From Candidatus Zixiibacteriota bacterium (GTDB taxonomy: Bacteria; Desulfobacterota; Binatia; UBA9968), in assembly GCA_035574315.1 (NCBI GenBank), contig DATLYW010000025.1:1-64000 (forward strand): DNA of 64,000 nt, read 5' to 3'. The position numbers and the translations under genes were made by a program. The notes below the pieces were generated by a model, which saw nothing but the letters and a program-made list of their open reading frames with translations, ran no database searches and was not told the origin of the DNA. This document shows, piece by piece, positions 1 to 12,952 of this stretch (positions within the stretch are counted from its first letter, which is position 1; each line of letters begins with the position of its first letter).

Positions 1-158
1 AGCTGGTGGGCATGGATCAGGTGGCCTCGGCCATGGAAAGCATCCGCCAGGCCAGCGCCCAAAACGTCGCCGGCACCAAACAGGCCGAGTCCGCCGCCCA
101 AAACCTCCACGAACTGGGACAAAAACTGAAACAGCTCGTCGAGCGCTACCGGGTTTAG
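1..158 (+). CDS. Methyl-accepting chemotaxis protein, C-terminal end (partial)
   Basis: Only the last 51 or so codons are present; the gene begins before the window. Reading from base 3 gives a helical, Ala/Gln-rich tail (LVGMDQVASAMESIRQASAQ and onward, ending VERYRV) typical of the end of the chemoreceptor cytoplasmic coiled coil. It stops 12 bp before the hybrid CheA gene, so receptor and kinase are probably co-transcribed and the receptor likely feeds that kinase. The sensory domain and signalling tip are not visible, so the ligand cannot be guessed. Confidence 0.7.
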   Translation, partial: LVGMDQVASAMESIRQASAQNVAGTKQAESAAQNLHELGQKLKQLVERYRV

Positions 159-170
159 GAAAGCCGTTTC

Positions 171-2384
171 ATGGCAACCGGAGAAGAAGAGTTCCGCAGG
201 AAGCTGCTCGGCACGTTCGCGGCCGAGGCCGAAGAGCGCCTCGAAGCGATCACCTCCGGGATTCTGGAGCTGGAAAAAGCAGCCGACGCGGCGAGGCGAG
301 CCGCTGTCGTCGAATCCGTCTTTCGCGAAGCCCATAGCCTCAAGGGCGCCGCCCGCGCCGTGGGCAGCGCCGACGTCGAAGCGGTCTGCCAGTCCCTCGA
401 GGGGATCTTCGCGGCGCTCAAACGCGAGGGAATCGCCGCTCCGGCCGGATCTTACGATCTGCTCCACTCGGCCGTTGACGCGCTGCGGCGCCGGCTCTCC
501 CCGGCCGCAGAGACGACGGCCGGCCCGGAAGGGACCGATCTCGGCACTCTTCTCCAGCGTCTCGAAAGCCTCTCCGCAGCGCTTTATTCCCGAGCGCCGG
601 AGGAGTCGCCCTTGTATCCCGCCGGGGAGCAGGCGGCCCCCTTTCCGTCTCCGGCGCCAGACACCGTCCGGCTCCCCGCAGCCCGACTGGAATCCCTGCT
701 GCTCAAGGCTGAAGAGCTGCTCGGCTCGAAGCTCGCCGCGGCACAGCGGGCGGCCGATCTCGCCGAGATCCGGGCGGCGCTTGCGGGGTGGAAAAAGGAG
801 TGGACGGGATTGAAGGCGCGGCTACCGGCCTCGGACGGCGCCGCGGCCGAATCGGTGGAACGGGCCGACCGGGCCTGCGCCGCGCTCGACGCCGCCATGG
901 CGAGCATCGCCCGGGCCGCGGACCAGGATCACCGGCAACTCGGCCGCCAGGTCGACGCTCTCCTGGCCGAGATGAAATGGCTGTTGATGCTCCCCTTCTC
1001 CTCGGTGCTGAGGGTTTTTCCGCGCCTGGTGCGCGATCTCTCGCGCGAGCGCGGAAAGGAAGCCGAGCTGGCGATCGAAGGGGGCGAGATCGAGATCGAC
1101 CGCCGCATCCTGCAGGAGATCAAGGATCCCCTGATCCATCTGGTCAGGAACTCCATCGACCACGGCATCGAAAAACCCCAGGAGCGCCGGCGCAAGAAGA
1201 AGCCCCCTGCCGGGATGATCCGCATCGCGATCGCTCAGAAAAACGGCGACAAGGCGGAGATCGTCGTCGCCGACGACGGCGCCGGGATCGACCTCGGCAA
1301 GGTCAAAGCTGCGGCGCTGCGGCTGGGCGCGGTTTCCGCCGAGGAAGCCGACAGGCTGAGCGACCGCGAGATCCTGCCTTTGATCTTCCACTCGGGCCTG
1401 TCCACCAGTCCCGTGATCACCGATCTCTCGGGCCGGGGAATCGGTCTGGCGATCGTCCGCGAGAAAGTCGAGAAGGTCGGCGGGGCGGTTTTCGTGGAAA
1501 CGACGCCCGGAGGCGGAACGACCTTCCGGCTCGTCCTGCCGCTCGCGCTGGCGACTTTTCACGGCGTCCTGGTGCGGACCGGGGATCATCTCTTCATCGT
1601 TCCGCTGAGCGCCGTCGAGCGCACGGTGAGGATCGCACCGCAGAGCATCCGGACCGCCGAGAACCGGGAGACGATCCGGCTGAACGGATCGGTGCTGCCG
1701 CTGGTCCGCCTGCGCGACGTGCTCCTGCTTCCGCGCGGTCGCGCCGCGGCCGACTCCGGTGCGCCCGTGCCGGCGCTGGTGCTCGGCGCCGCCGAGCGGC
1801 GGATCGCCTTCGCCGTCGACGAGGTCGTGAGCGAGCAGGAGGTGCTGGTGAAGAGCCTCGGCCGGCAGCTCGCGCGCGTGCGCAACGTCGCTGGCGCGGC
1901 CGTGCTGGGAAGCGGGCGCGTCGTGCCCGTGATCAACGTGGCCGACCTGATGCAATCCGCGGCGCGCACGAGCGCCGCCGCTCCGCCGGCGCCCCCGCCC
2001 GTCGGGCGTGGCGACGTCGAGGCCAAAAGCGTCCTCGTGGTCGAGGACTCGATCACGGCGCGCGTCCTCATCAAGAACATTCTCGAGTCCGCCGGCTACC
2101 GCGTCGCCACCGCGGTCGACGGGATCGACGCCTACACGCAGCTCCGCGCCGGCCGCTTCGACGTCGTCGTCTCGGACGTCGACATGCCGCGCATGAACGG
2201 ATTCGACCTGACGGCGAAGATCCGCGCCGACCGGAGCCTGTCGGAGCTTCCCGTCGTGCTGGTGACCGCGCTGGAGTCGCGTGAAGACCGCGAGCGCGGC
2301 ATCGAGGTCGGCGCCAGCGCCTACCTCGTGAAGAGCAGTTTCGATCACAGCAACCTGCTGGAAACGATCGCGAGGCTCGTGTGA
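171..2384 (+). CDS. cheA: Hybrid chemotaxis kinase CheA with C-terminal receiver
   Basis: A 737-residue cytoplasmic CheA-class histidine kinase that takes signal from chemoreceptors and phosphorylates CheB and receiver partners. An Hpt domain is at the N-terminus with the phospho-histidine in FREAHSLKGAARAVG (His55). A HATPase domain follows (LVRNSIDHGIEKP, ADDGAGIDL), then a CheW-like coupling domain (about 460-600) and a C-terminal REC domain (about 620-737) with phospho-acceptor Asp669 in VVSDVDMP. A clear CheY/CheB-binding P2 domain is not evident. Fused-receiver CheA proteins are typical of Frz-like or alternative-cellular-function systems rather than flagellar Che systems. The gene sits between a receptor gene and cheB; no cheW or cheR is in the window. 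Confidence 0.93.
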   Translation: MATGEEEFRRKLLGTFAAEAEERLEAITSGILELEKAADAARRAAVVESVFREAHSLKGAARAVGSADVEAVCQSLEGIFAALKREGIAAPAGSYDLLHSAVDALRRRLSPAAETTAGPEGTDLGTLLQRLESLSAALYSRAPEESPLYPAGEQAAPFPSPAPDTVRLPAARLESLLLKAEELLGSKLAAAQRAADLAEIRAALAGWKKEWTGLKARLPASDGAAAESVERADRACAALDAAMASIARAADQDHRQLGRQVDALLAEMKWLLMLPFSSVLRVFPRLVRDLSRERGKEAELAIEGGEIEIDRRILQEIKDPLIHLVRNSIDHGIEKPQERRRKKKPPAGMIRIAIAQKNGDKAEIVVADDGAGIDLGKVKAAALRLGAVSAEEADRLSDREILPLIFHSGLSTSPVITDLSGRGIGLAIVREKVEKVGGAVFVETTPGGGTTFRLVLPLALATFHGVLVRTGDHLFIVPLSAVERTVRIAPQSIRTAENRETIRLNGSVLPLVRLRDVLLLPRGRAAADSGAPVPALVLGAAERRIAFAVDEVVSEQEVLVKSLGRQLARVRNVAGAAVLGSGRVVPVINVADLMQSAARTSAAAPPAPPPVGRGDVEAKSVLVVEDSITARVLIKNILESAGYRVATAVDGIDAYTQLRAGRFDVVVSDVDMPRMNGFDLTAKIRADRSLSELPVVLVTALESREDRERGIEVGASAYLVKSSFDHSNLLETIARLV

Positions 2385-2462
2385 CGGCTTCGCCGGTCTC
2401 GAGAATCCCCGGAAAGGAGAAGGGTCGTCTCGATCTTCGGTAACGACGACTGCACCGCCGCC

Positions 2463-3524
2463 ATGATCAAAGTTCTGATCGTCGAGGACTCTCCGGTCGT
2501 CCGGGAGTTTCTGACACACATCCTGGGCTCCGATTCCGACATCGACGTGGTGGGAACGGCGTGCGACGGCGAGGAAGCCGTGGAGGCGGTGGAGCGGACC
2601 CGGCCCGACGTGGTCACGATGGACATCCACATGCCCAGATTGAACGGCTTCGACGCGACGCGGAGGATCATGGAGCTCAGCCCGAGGCCGATCGTGATCG
2701 TGAGCGGCAGCTCGGCCCACGACGAGATCGCGATGACGTTCAAGGCCCTGGAGTCCGGCGCGCTCGCGATCGTGCCCCGTCCCAGGGGGCTCGGCGACGA
2801 GGAAAGCTCTCGGGAGCTGGTCCGCACCGTCAAGCTCATGTCCGAGGTCAGAGTGGTCAGGCGCTGGCCGCGCTCGCGAACCGCGCCGGCGCCCGCTCCG
2901 GCCCCGCGGCCCGCCGTCTCCGCCGAGGAACGAGGCGGCGACGTCCGCGTCGTCGCGATGGGCGCCTCCACCGGCGGCCCGATCGTCCTGCAAACGATTC
3001 TCTCCGGGCTCGGCGAGAGCTTCCCGGTTCCCGTGCTCATCGTGCAGCACATGACTCCCGGATTCGCCGGCGGTTTCGCCGAGTGGCTCGCGCGGTCCAC
3101 GGGCTTTCCCGTCGGCATCGCCCGCGACGGCGAGACGACCCTTCCCGGCCGGGCCTACGTCGCTCCGGACGGTTTCCACATGGGCGTGCGCGCCGGCGGC
3201 CGGATCGCGCTGGAAAACGCCCCTCCCGAGAACGGGCTCCGGCCCTCGATCTCGTATCTTTTTCGTTCGGTCGTGTCCGCCTATGGCTCGCAGGCGGTGG
3301 GAGTGCTGCTCACGGGGATGGGCAGGGACGGCGCCGAGGAGCTGAAGCTGCTGCGGGACAAGGGCTGCGCCACCATCGCTCAGGACCGCGAGAGCTGCGT
3401 GGTGTACGGAATGCCCGGGGAGGCGGTGCGGATCGGCGCCGCCGCGCGAATCCTTTCTCCCGACAAGATCGCCGCCGCGCTGCGGGAGATCGTGCAAAAA
3501 CCGCCCGCGGGATTCAGAGGTTGA
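2463..3524 (+). CDS. cheB: Chemotaxis response regulator protein-glutamate methylesterase CheB
   Basis: 353 residues, the usual CheB length. The N-terminal receiver (1-120) has the DS acidic pair (VEDSP) and phospho-acceptor Asp54 (VVTMDIHMP). The C-terminal methylesterase domain carries the catalytic triad regions: Ser in GASTGGP, His in VQHMTPGFAGGF and Asp in LTGMGRDGAEE. The enzyme removes methyl groups from, or deamidates, chemoreceptor glutamyl sites when phosphorylated by CheA. It lies 78 bp after the hybrid cheA and 4 bp before the next kinase gene, so the three are probably one operon. The partner methyltransferase CheR is not in the window. Confidence 0.95.
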   Translation: MIKVLIVEDSPVVREFLTHILGSDSDIDVVGTACDGEEAVEAVERTRPDVVTMDIHMPRLNGFDATRRIMELSPRPIVIVSGSSAHDEIAMTFKALESGALAIVPRPRGLGDEESSRELVRTVKLMSEVRVVRRWPRSRTAPAPAPAPRPAVSAEERGGDVRVVAMGASTGGPIVLQTILSGLGESFPVPVLIVQHMTPGFAGGFAEWLARSTGFPVGIARDGETTLPGRAYVAPDGFHMGVRAGGRIALENAPPENGLRPSISYLFRSVVSAYGSQAVGVLLTGMGRDGAEELKLLRDKGCATIAQDRESCVVYGMPGEAVRIGAAARILSPDKIAAALREIVQKPPAGFRG

Positions 3525-3528
3525 CGCC

Positions 3529-6171
3529 ATGGAATCGCAAACCGGCAAGCGCGAACCGCGCATCCTGATCGTCGAGGACAGCCCGACGCAGGCGCAACAG
3601 CTGAGCTTTCTGCTCGAGGAAAACGGCTACGACACCGAGATCGCCTCCAACGGCCGCGAGGCGCTCGCGGCCGCGGCCCGGCGCCGGCCGACGCTGGTCG
3701 TCAGCGACGTCGTGATGCCCGAGATGGACGGCTTTGCGCTCTGCCGCGAGATCAAGTCGCGCGACGAGCTCAGGGACGTTCCCGTGATCCTGCTGACCTC
3801 GCTCTCGAGCCCCGTCGACATCGTCAAGGGCCTGGAGTGCGGGGCCGACAACTTCATCACGAAGCCTTACGAGAAAGAATACCTCCTCTCCCACATCCAC
3901 CACATCCTGCTGAACCGCGAGCTGCGCAAGACTCGCAAGAGCGAGATCGGCCTGGAGGTGGTTTACGGCAACAAGAGATATTTCATCACCTCCGAGCGTC
4001 AGCAGATTCTCGATCTCCTCCTCTCGACCTACGAGGCGGCGGTTCAAAAGAACCTCCTGCTCGCCCGGTCGCAGGACGAGCTGCGCCAGCTGAACGAGCA
4101 GCTCGATCAAAAAATCAAGGAGCGAACCGAGCGGCTGAGGGAAGAGATCGTCGAGCGCCGCCGCGTCGAGGAGGAAATCCGCCGCCTGAACGCCGAGCTG
4201 GAGAGGCGTGTCGCCGAGCGCACGGCCGAGCTGGAGGCGACCACGCTCTTCCTCGACAACGTCCTGCAAAGCTCGACCGAGTACGCCATCGTCGCCGGCG
4301 ATCTGCGCGGCAACATCCTCAACTGGAACGAGGGGGCGCGGCGCAACTACGGCTACACGGCCGCCGAGGCGATCGGCAAGATGAGCCTCAGGGCGCTCTA
4401 CGCGCCCGAGGAGATCGCGTCCGGAAGGCTCGACGACCTGGTCCGGACGGCCAGGACGCTGGGGACGGCCGAAGGGGTCTTCGAGAACGCGCGCAAGAAC
4501 GGCGAGCGCTTCGTCGCCTCGACGGCGGTGACGCTCAGGCGCGACGCCGCCGGGACTCCCGTGGGTTACCTGCTCATCTCCAAGGACATCACGCAGCAAA
4601 AGATGCTCGAGGACGAGCTGCGGCGAAAGAACGAGGAGCTGGAGGAGCAGAACCGCCGCGTCCAGGAGGCCAACCGGCTGAAGAGCGAGTTCCTGGCGAA
4701 CATGTCGCACGAGCTGCGCACGCCGCTGAACGCGATCATCGGCTTCGCGCAGCTCATGCACGACGGCAAGGTAGGTCCGGTTTCTCCGCAGCACAGGGAA
4801 TACCTCGGCGACATCCTCGCCAGCGGGCGGCACCTGCTCCAGCTCATCAACGACGTGCTCGACCTCGCGAAGGTCGAGGCGGGCAAGATGGAGTTCCGGC
4901 CGGAGCCGATCCGCCTCCTCCAGACCTTCGCGGAAGTGCGCGACATCCTGCGCCCGCTCGCCGACCAGAAAAAAATCTCGGTGCAGGTGGAGATCGATCC
5001 CGCCCTCGATTCGGTCTTCGCCGACGCCCGCAGCCTCAAACAGATCCTCTACAACTATCTCTCCAACGCCATCAAGTTCACGCCCGACGGCGGGCGCGTC
5101 GAGGTCCGGGCCAGGCCCGAGGGCGAGGGCTGTTTCCGCGTCGAGGTCGAGGACAACGGCATCGGCATCAAGTCGAACGATCTCGACCGCCTTTTCGCCG
5201 AGTTCCAGCAGCTGGACTCCGGCACCGCCAAGAAGCACGCGGGCACCGGCCTCGGCCTGGCGCTGACGAGGAAGATCGTCGAGGCCCAGGGAGGAAGCGT
5301 GGGCGCCCGCAGCGTCTTCGGCCGCGGGAGCCTTTTCTACGCGATCTTGCCGCGCACTACGCCGCCCGGGAGCACCCAGCGGGAGCCCGAGAAGCGCGGA
5401 CGCACGTTCGGACAGAACGCGCCGACGGTTCTGGTGATCGAGGACGATGACCGGGATCTCGAATGGATCACCGGCACGCTCGCGGAGGCCGGCTACGCCG
5501 TGGAGACGGCCGGGAGCGGCGCCGAAGGCCTCGCCAGGTCCCGCGCGAAGCGCTATGACGCGATTTTGCTGGATCTGCTGCTTCCCGACATCATCGGATG
5601 GGAAGTGCTGCACGCCATCCGCGCGGAGGAGCGCAACCGGGACGTGCCGGTGATCGCGGTCACGGTGGTCGCGGAAAAAGAGCTGGTCAGGGGCTTTCCG
5701 CTGCAGGATTACCTGACCAAGCCCGTGACGCCGGAGCAGCTCCTGAACGCGCTGCGGCGGTCGGGAGTGGCCGCCGGGGGCGCCCGGAAGAAGATCCTGG
5801 TGGTGGACGACGATCCAAGCGCCCTCAAGATCGCCGCCCTGGCGCTGGAGGCGAGCGGCTATGAGGTGATCTGCCGCGGCAACGGCGCCGGCGGGCTGGA
5901 AATCGCCGCCGGCGGGGATATCGACGCCGTGATCCTGGACCTCCTGATGCCGGAGATGGACGGCTTCGAGTTTCTCGATCGTTTCCGCCGGTTCCCCGGC
6001 TGCCGGGACATCCCCGTCATCGTGTGGACCAACAAGGAGACCACGCGAGAGGACCGGCAGCGCCTACGGCGCTCCGCGCAGTCGCTGGCGGCCAAGAGCC
6101 GGGGCGGGATCGACTCCGTCGTCCGGGAGCTCAGGCGCCGCGTCCCGCCGGGTGGGGCGCCGCCGGACTGA
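3529..6171 (+). CDS. Hybrid histidine kinase REC-PAS-HisKA-HATPase-REC-REC
   Basis: 880 residues, apparently cytoplasmic. The N-terminal receiver (about 10-130) has Asp60 in VVSDVVMPEMDGF. A coiled-coil linker (about 190-240) leads to a PAS domain (about 240-360). HisKA has its phospho-histidine near residue 394 in ANMSHELRTPLN, followed by a HATPase (DNGIGI, GTGLGLALT). Two more receivers follow: one with LLDLLLPDIIGWE, and a last one with VILDLLMPEMDGFEF that lacks the usual conserved lysine end. Its start is 4 bp after cheB, suggesting co-transcription. The three receivers imply a branching phosphorelay. The HisKA segment is nearly identical to those of three other kinases in this block. 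The signal is unknown. Confidence 0.92.
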   Translation: MESQTGKREPRILIVEDSPTQAQQLSFLLEENGYDTEIASNGREALAAAARRRPTLVVSDVVMPEMDGFALCREIKSRDELRDVPVILLTSLSSPVDIVKGLECGADNFITKPYEKEYLLSHIHHILLNRELRKTRKSEIGLEVVYGNKRYFITSERQQILDLLLSTYEAAVQKNLLLARSQDELRQLNEQLDQKIKERTERLREEIVERRRVEEEIRRLNAELERRVAERTAELEATTLFLDNVLQSSTEYAIVAGDLRGNILNWNEGARRNYGYTAAEAIGKMSLRALYAPEEIASGRLDDLVRTARTLGTAEGVFENARKNGERFVASTAVTLRRDAAGTPVGYLLISKDITQQKMLEDELRRKNEELEEQNRRVQEANRLKSEFLANMSHELRTPLNAIIGFAQLMHDGKVGPVSPQHREYLGDILASGRHLLQLINDVLDLAKVEAGKMEFRPEPIRLLQTFAEVRDILRPLADQKKISVQVEIDPALDSVFADARSLKQILYNYLSNAIKFTPDGGRVEVRARPEGEGCFRVEVEDNGIGIKSNDLDRLFAEFQQLDSGTAKKHAGTGLGLALTRKIVEAQGGSVGARSVFGRGSLFYAILPRTTPPGSTQREPEKRGRTFGQNAPTVLVIEDDDRDLEWITGTLAEAGYAVETAGSGAEGLARSRAKRYDAILLDLLLPDIIGWEVLHAIRAEERNRDVPVIAVTVVAEKELVRGFPLQDYLTKPVTPEQLLNALRRSGVAAGGARKKILVVDDDPSALKIAALALEASGYEVICRGNGAGGLEIAAGGDIDAVILDLLMPEMDGFEFLDRFRRFPGCRDIPVIVWTNKETTREDRQRLRRSAQSLAAKSRGGIDSVVRELRRRVPPGGAPPD

Positions 6172-6281
6172 AGCCGGATACGTGACCGGAGCGAAACGGG
6201 ATGGAGGTCTCCGGAGGGCAAAAATAAGGACTTGGCAAAAAGCCTGAGACGGAGGACAATAGCTTGTTGGGGAACTGAGAA

Positions 6282-6671
6282 ATGGCGGGAGAACGGATTC
6301 TCATCGTCGACGACAACCCGCTCAACATGAAGCTGGTGCGCGTCTTGCTGGAGGGGGAAGGCTACGAAGTGCGCACCGCTTCTGATGCCGAAGAGGCCCT
6401 CAGGGTGCTCCAGGAATTCCATCCGCGCATGATCCTGATGGACATACAGCTGCCGGGAATCGACGGGCTGGAGCTGACGCGCCGCCTCAAGAACGATCCC
6501 GCGACGCGCGACATCAAGATTCTCGGCCTGACCGCCTACGCGATGAAAGGCGATGAGGAGAGAATCCTGTCCGCGGGTTGCGACGGCTACATACCGAAGC
6601 CGGTCGACACGAGAAGCCTCCCCGTGATCATCCGGGCGCACCTTGCCGCCGGCGGAAAAAAGTCGAGCTGA
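6282..6671 (+). CDS. Single-domain response regulator (DivK/CheY-like)
   Basis: 129 residues comprising one receiver domain: acidic pair in IVDDN, phospho-acceptor Asp54 in ILMDIQLPGIDG, Thr in GLTAYAM and Lys in YIPKPVD. There is no output domain, so it probably shuttles phosphate or controls a partner by protein contact, as DivK and CheY do. The LMDIQLPGIDGLELTRRLK stretch is DivK-like. It lies between two multi-receiver signalling proteins and 21 bp upstream of the GGDEF-EAL protein, consistent with a shared transcript. Confidence 0.92.
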   Translation: MAGERILIVDDNPLNMKLVRVLLEGEGYEVRTASDAEEALRVLQEFHPRMILMDIQLPGIDGLELTRRLKNDPATRDIKILGLTAYAMKGDEERILSAGCDGYIPKPVDTRSLPVIIRAHLAAGGKKSS

Positions 6672-6692
6672 AAGGCGAAGAGGTCACCGGCC

Positions 6693-9383
6693 ATGGAACC
6701 TTCCGGCTGCCCGACTCCGAAAATACTCGTCGTCGAGGACAACCCCATCTCGCGCAAGATGGAGCGCCTGGCGCTCGAAGCCGAGGGCTACGCGGTCCTG
6801 GAGGCGGCGACAGGAGCGACCGCCCTGGGGCTCGCGGCGAGCGAGAAGCCCGATCTCGTCCTCCAGGACCTGCTGCTTCCGGACATCGACGGTATCGAGC
6901 TGGTGTCGCGCCTGCGCGCCCTGCCGGGTGGCAAGCAGATGCCGATTCTGGCGCTCACGGGCCTGACCACGAAAGCCGAGGCGATGCGCTTCTCCGAGTC
7001 GCCCTTCAACGATTTTCTCTTCAAGCCGGTAGAGCCTTCGATGCTGATCCGCACGGTGCGCACGCATTTGCACTCGCGCCGCGTGGCGGAGAAGCCGGGC
7101 AAGGGGCGCCGCGTGCTGGTGCTCGACGACGAGCCCGCCCAGCTCAAGCTCCTCTCCACCTACCTCGCGCAGATGGGATTCGAAGTCGCCACGGCCGGCG
7201 ACGGGACCGACGGCTTCGCCAAGGCGCTGGCGCTCAGGCCGGACGCCATCGTCTCCGACGTCCTGATGCCGGGCATGGACGGCTTTCAGCTTTGCCTGAA
7301 GGTCCGCGAGAGCCCGGAGCTGGCGCGCACGCCGGTGGTGCTGATCAGCAACAACTACGCGCAGGAGGCCGACAAGCGCCTGGCCGAGCAGGTGGGAGCG
7401 TACACCCTGGTGACGAGCACGCCCGATTTTCGCGAAGCGATCGAGGCGTTGCTCGAAAGCCTCGAGAGCGGCCCGTCTCCCCTGCTCGCGGACGCGCAGG
7501 CGCTTCGCAGCCAGCACCTCGACCGGGTCGCCCGACAACTCGAGCGCCACGTGAAGCTCAACCGCGAGCTGGCCAGGCGCTCCGCGGCCCAGAGCGCCCA
7601 GCTCTCGGTTCTGGCGAGCATGGGGGAGAGCTTTCTTCGCGGCCGGCTGGAGATCGACGCCCTGCTCAGTGACATTCTGGGGCAGTACCTGAACGCCATC
7701 GGCTTCTCCTGCGGGGCCGTTTACCTGACGCAGGAGAATCGGCTCGTCCTCTCCGCGCAGATCGGGATCCCCGAGACGGCCCGCCAGCCGCTTCAGAACT
7801 TCTACGGCTACGAAGGGGTACTTCACGACGCGATGCTCAGAGGCGAGACGCTCTCGATCTCCCTCTCGCCGGGACGCGACGCTCCGTTCGCCCACGTACT
7901 CTCGCACCTCGGAGCGCAGACGCTGCTCGTGAGCCCGCTGCGCTTCCGGGACGAGCCGCTCGGGGTGATCGTCCTGATGTCGGCGGGCTCCGGTCTCGAC
8001 GAGGACTGGCTGGTCTTCTCCAAGGCGATCACGAACCAGATCGGGCAGGTCATTGCGCTGAGCCGCGCGGTCTCCCGCCTGCAGTCGATGGCGTCGACCG
8101 ATTCGCTCACCGGGCTGGCCAACCGGGCGCGGCTGCGGGAGTGGCTGCAGCAGGCCGTGGACGACGGCGAGCGCACCGCCGTGTGCCTTCTCAACCTCGA
8201 CCGCTTCCAGGAGATCAACAACACCCTCGGCTATCGCAACGGCAACTCGCTGCTGCGCCAGGTGGCGCAGCGGCTCACGGACGCATTCGCCGGCCGGGCG
8301 TTTGTCGCCCGGCTCGGCGCCGACGAGTTCGCGGTTTGCTTCACCGGTCCGCGGACGCACGATCAGGTGCACGGCGCCGCGCGGCAGATCCTCGGCATCC
8401 TTGCCCCGACTTTCCGGATCGACAATTTGAGCATCGCCGTACGCGGCAGCCTGGGTCTCGCCCTCGCTCCCGAGCACGGAAGCAACGCCGACACGCTTCT
8501 GAGCTGCGCCGATATGGCGCTTCGGGCCGCGCGGCGCACCGGCAACAATTATCTGGTCTATCCGGAGCACGTCGAGCCGTACAACGCCGACAACCTCACC
8601 CTGCTGGGCGAGCTGCGGGAGGCGATCGACGGCGATCGCCTGACTCTCCACTACCAGCCGAAGGTGAGTTACCGGACCGGCCGCGTGGCGGCGGTCGAGG
8701 CGCTGCTGCGCTGGCACCATCCCCGCCGCGGGTGGATCCGGCCGGACCACTTCATCTCGCTGGCCGAGCGCGCCGGCCTGATCCATCCCCTCACGCTCTG
8801 GGTGGTGACCGCAGCGCTCAGGCAGATCCGCCGCTGGCGCGACCTCGGCCTCGAGCTGCCGATCGCCGTCAACGTCTCGGCGTGGGATCTCCAGGACGAC
8901 TCGTTTCCCGACTTCGTCGCCGAGGCCGGCCGCACGACCGGAGCGCCGCTTCAGATGCTCGCCTTCGAGCTGACGGAACGATCCCTGATGGCCGACCCGG
9001 CGAAGACCAATGTCGCCTTCCAGAAGCTCAGCGCGATGGGCGTCAAGTTCTCCATCGACGACTTCGGAACCGGCTACTCGGCCCTGTCCTATCTGCAAAA
9101 GCTGTCGGTCAACGAGATCAAGATCGACCGATCTTTCGTCGCCAGCATGCTCGCGGATCCCCGCAGCGAGGCGATCGTCCGCTCGATCATCGATCTCGGC
9201 CGCGATCTCGCGCTGGACGTGGTCGCCGAAGGCGTGGAAGATCAAAAGACCTGGAACCGCCTCGCCGAGCTGGGCTGCGACCTCGCCCAGGGCTACCACA
9301 TCTGCCGCCCGGTTCCTTCCGAGGATCTGCTCGCCTGGCTGGACCCCGCGAAATCCCCTTCCCGCATGGCGAACGATGGCTGA
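6693..9383 (+). CDS. REC-REC-GAF-GGDEF-EAL cyclic-di-GMP signalling protein
   Basis: 896 residues. Two tandem receivers (about 9-125 and 133-250; acceptors in LVLQDLLLPDIDG and AIVSDVLMPGMDG), a GAF-type sensor (about 310-460), a GGDEF domain (about 465-625) and an EAL domain (about 635-890). The cyclase signature is degenerate (ARLGADEF instead of GG[D/E]EF), so synthesis is doubtful. The EAL side looks catalytic: EALLRW, FELTERS, DDFGTGYS, IKIDRSF and AEGVED are all present. It is most likely a phosphorylation-controlled c-di-GMP phosphodiesterase in which the GGDEF may act as a GTP sensor. It follows the single receiver closely and may take phosphate from the neighbouring kinases. Confidence 0.92.
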   Translation: MEPSGCPTPKILVVEDNPISRKMERLALEAEGYAVLEAATGATALGLAASEKPDLVLQDLLLPDIDGIELVSRLRALPGGKQMPILALTGLTTKAEAMRFSESPFNDFLFKPVEPSMLIRTVRTHLHSRRVAEKPGKGRRVLVLDDEPAQLKLLSTYLAQMGFEVATAGDGTDGFAKALALRPDAIVSDVLMPGMDGFQLCLKVRESPELARTPVVLISNNYAQEADKRLAEQVGAYTLVTSTPDFREAIEALLESLESGPSPLLADAQALRSQHLDRVARQLERHVKLNRELARRSAAQSAQLSVLASMGESFLRGRLEIDALLSDILGQYLNAIGFSCGAVYLTQENRLVLSAQIGIPETARQPLQNFYGYEGVLHDAMLRGETLSISLSPGRDAPFAHVLSHLGAQTLLVSPLRFRDEPLGVIVLMSAGSGLDEDWLVFSKAITNQIGQVIALSRAVSRLQSMASTDSLTGLANRARLREWLQQAVDDGERTAVCLLNLDRFQEINNTLGYRNGNSLLRQVAQRLTDAFAGRAFVARLGADEFAVCFTGPRTHDQVHGAARQILGILAPTFRIDNLSIAVRGSLGLALAPEHGSNADTLLSCADMALRAARRTGNNYLVYPEHVEPYNADNLTLLGELREAIDGDRLTLHYQPKVSYRTGRVAAVEALLRWHHPRRGWIRPDHFISLAERAGLIHPLTLWVVTAALRQIRRWRDLGLELPIAVNVSAWDLQDDSFPDFVAEAGRTTGAPLQMLAFELTERSLMADPAKTNVAFQKLSAMGVKFSIDDFGTGYSALSYLQKLSVNEIKIDRSFVASMLADPRSEAIVRSIIDLGRDLALDVVAEGVEDQKTWNRLAELGCDLAQGYHICRPVPSEDLLAWLDPAKSPSRMANDG

Positions 9384-9548
9384 TTGACCGCCGGGCCGTC
9401 GCCTGCAAAAAGCCGGGGAGCCTGCGACGCAGCGACCGCCCCCCGCCGGGGCCGCTAACCTGAAGGCACGTCCTTCGGTGGAAGTCGGCGGGTTTGCAGG
9501 CTATTATAAATTCGAACGAACATCTTCAGTGCCGATCAGAGCTCTGCA

Positions 9549-11414
<1,866 letters not shown>

Positions 11415-11632
11415 GGACCCGGCGCCATCGCTGCCGCTCGTTGTCCGGCGGGTAAAAATCTGTACGCCGAACGAGGCCGATACCCCGTAAAATCAAAGAC
11501 TTGCGCGTCGCGCCAGCGGCACCGCAATTGCGATGAAGTCTTTAGCCGCCCGCGACCTCGAGCCGAGAGCCGTGGCACCGGCTGGGAGCACGCTCGGCGC
11601 AAAACAACCTCGACCGCAAGGGCTAACGGCCG

Positions 11633-12926
<1,294 letters not shown>

Positions 12927-12952
<26 letters not shown>

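Noticed and set aside
822-3563. 913-codon open frame on the minus strand over cheA and cheB
   Set aside because: Mirror frame of recognisable CheA and CheB; no ribosome site and no family resemblance.
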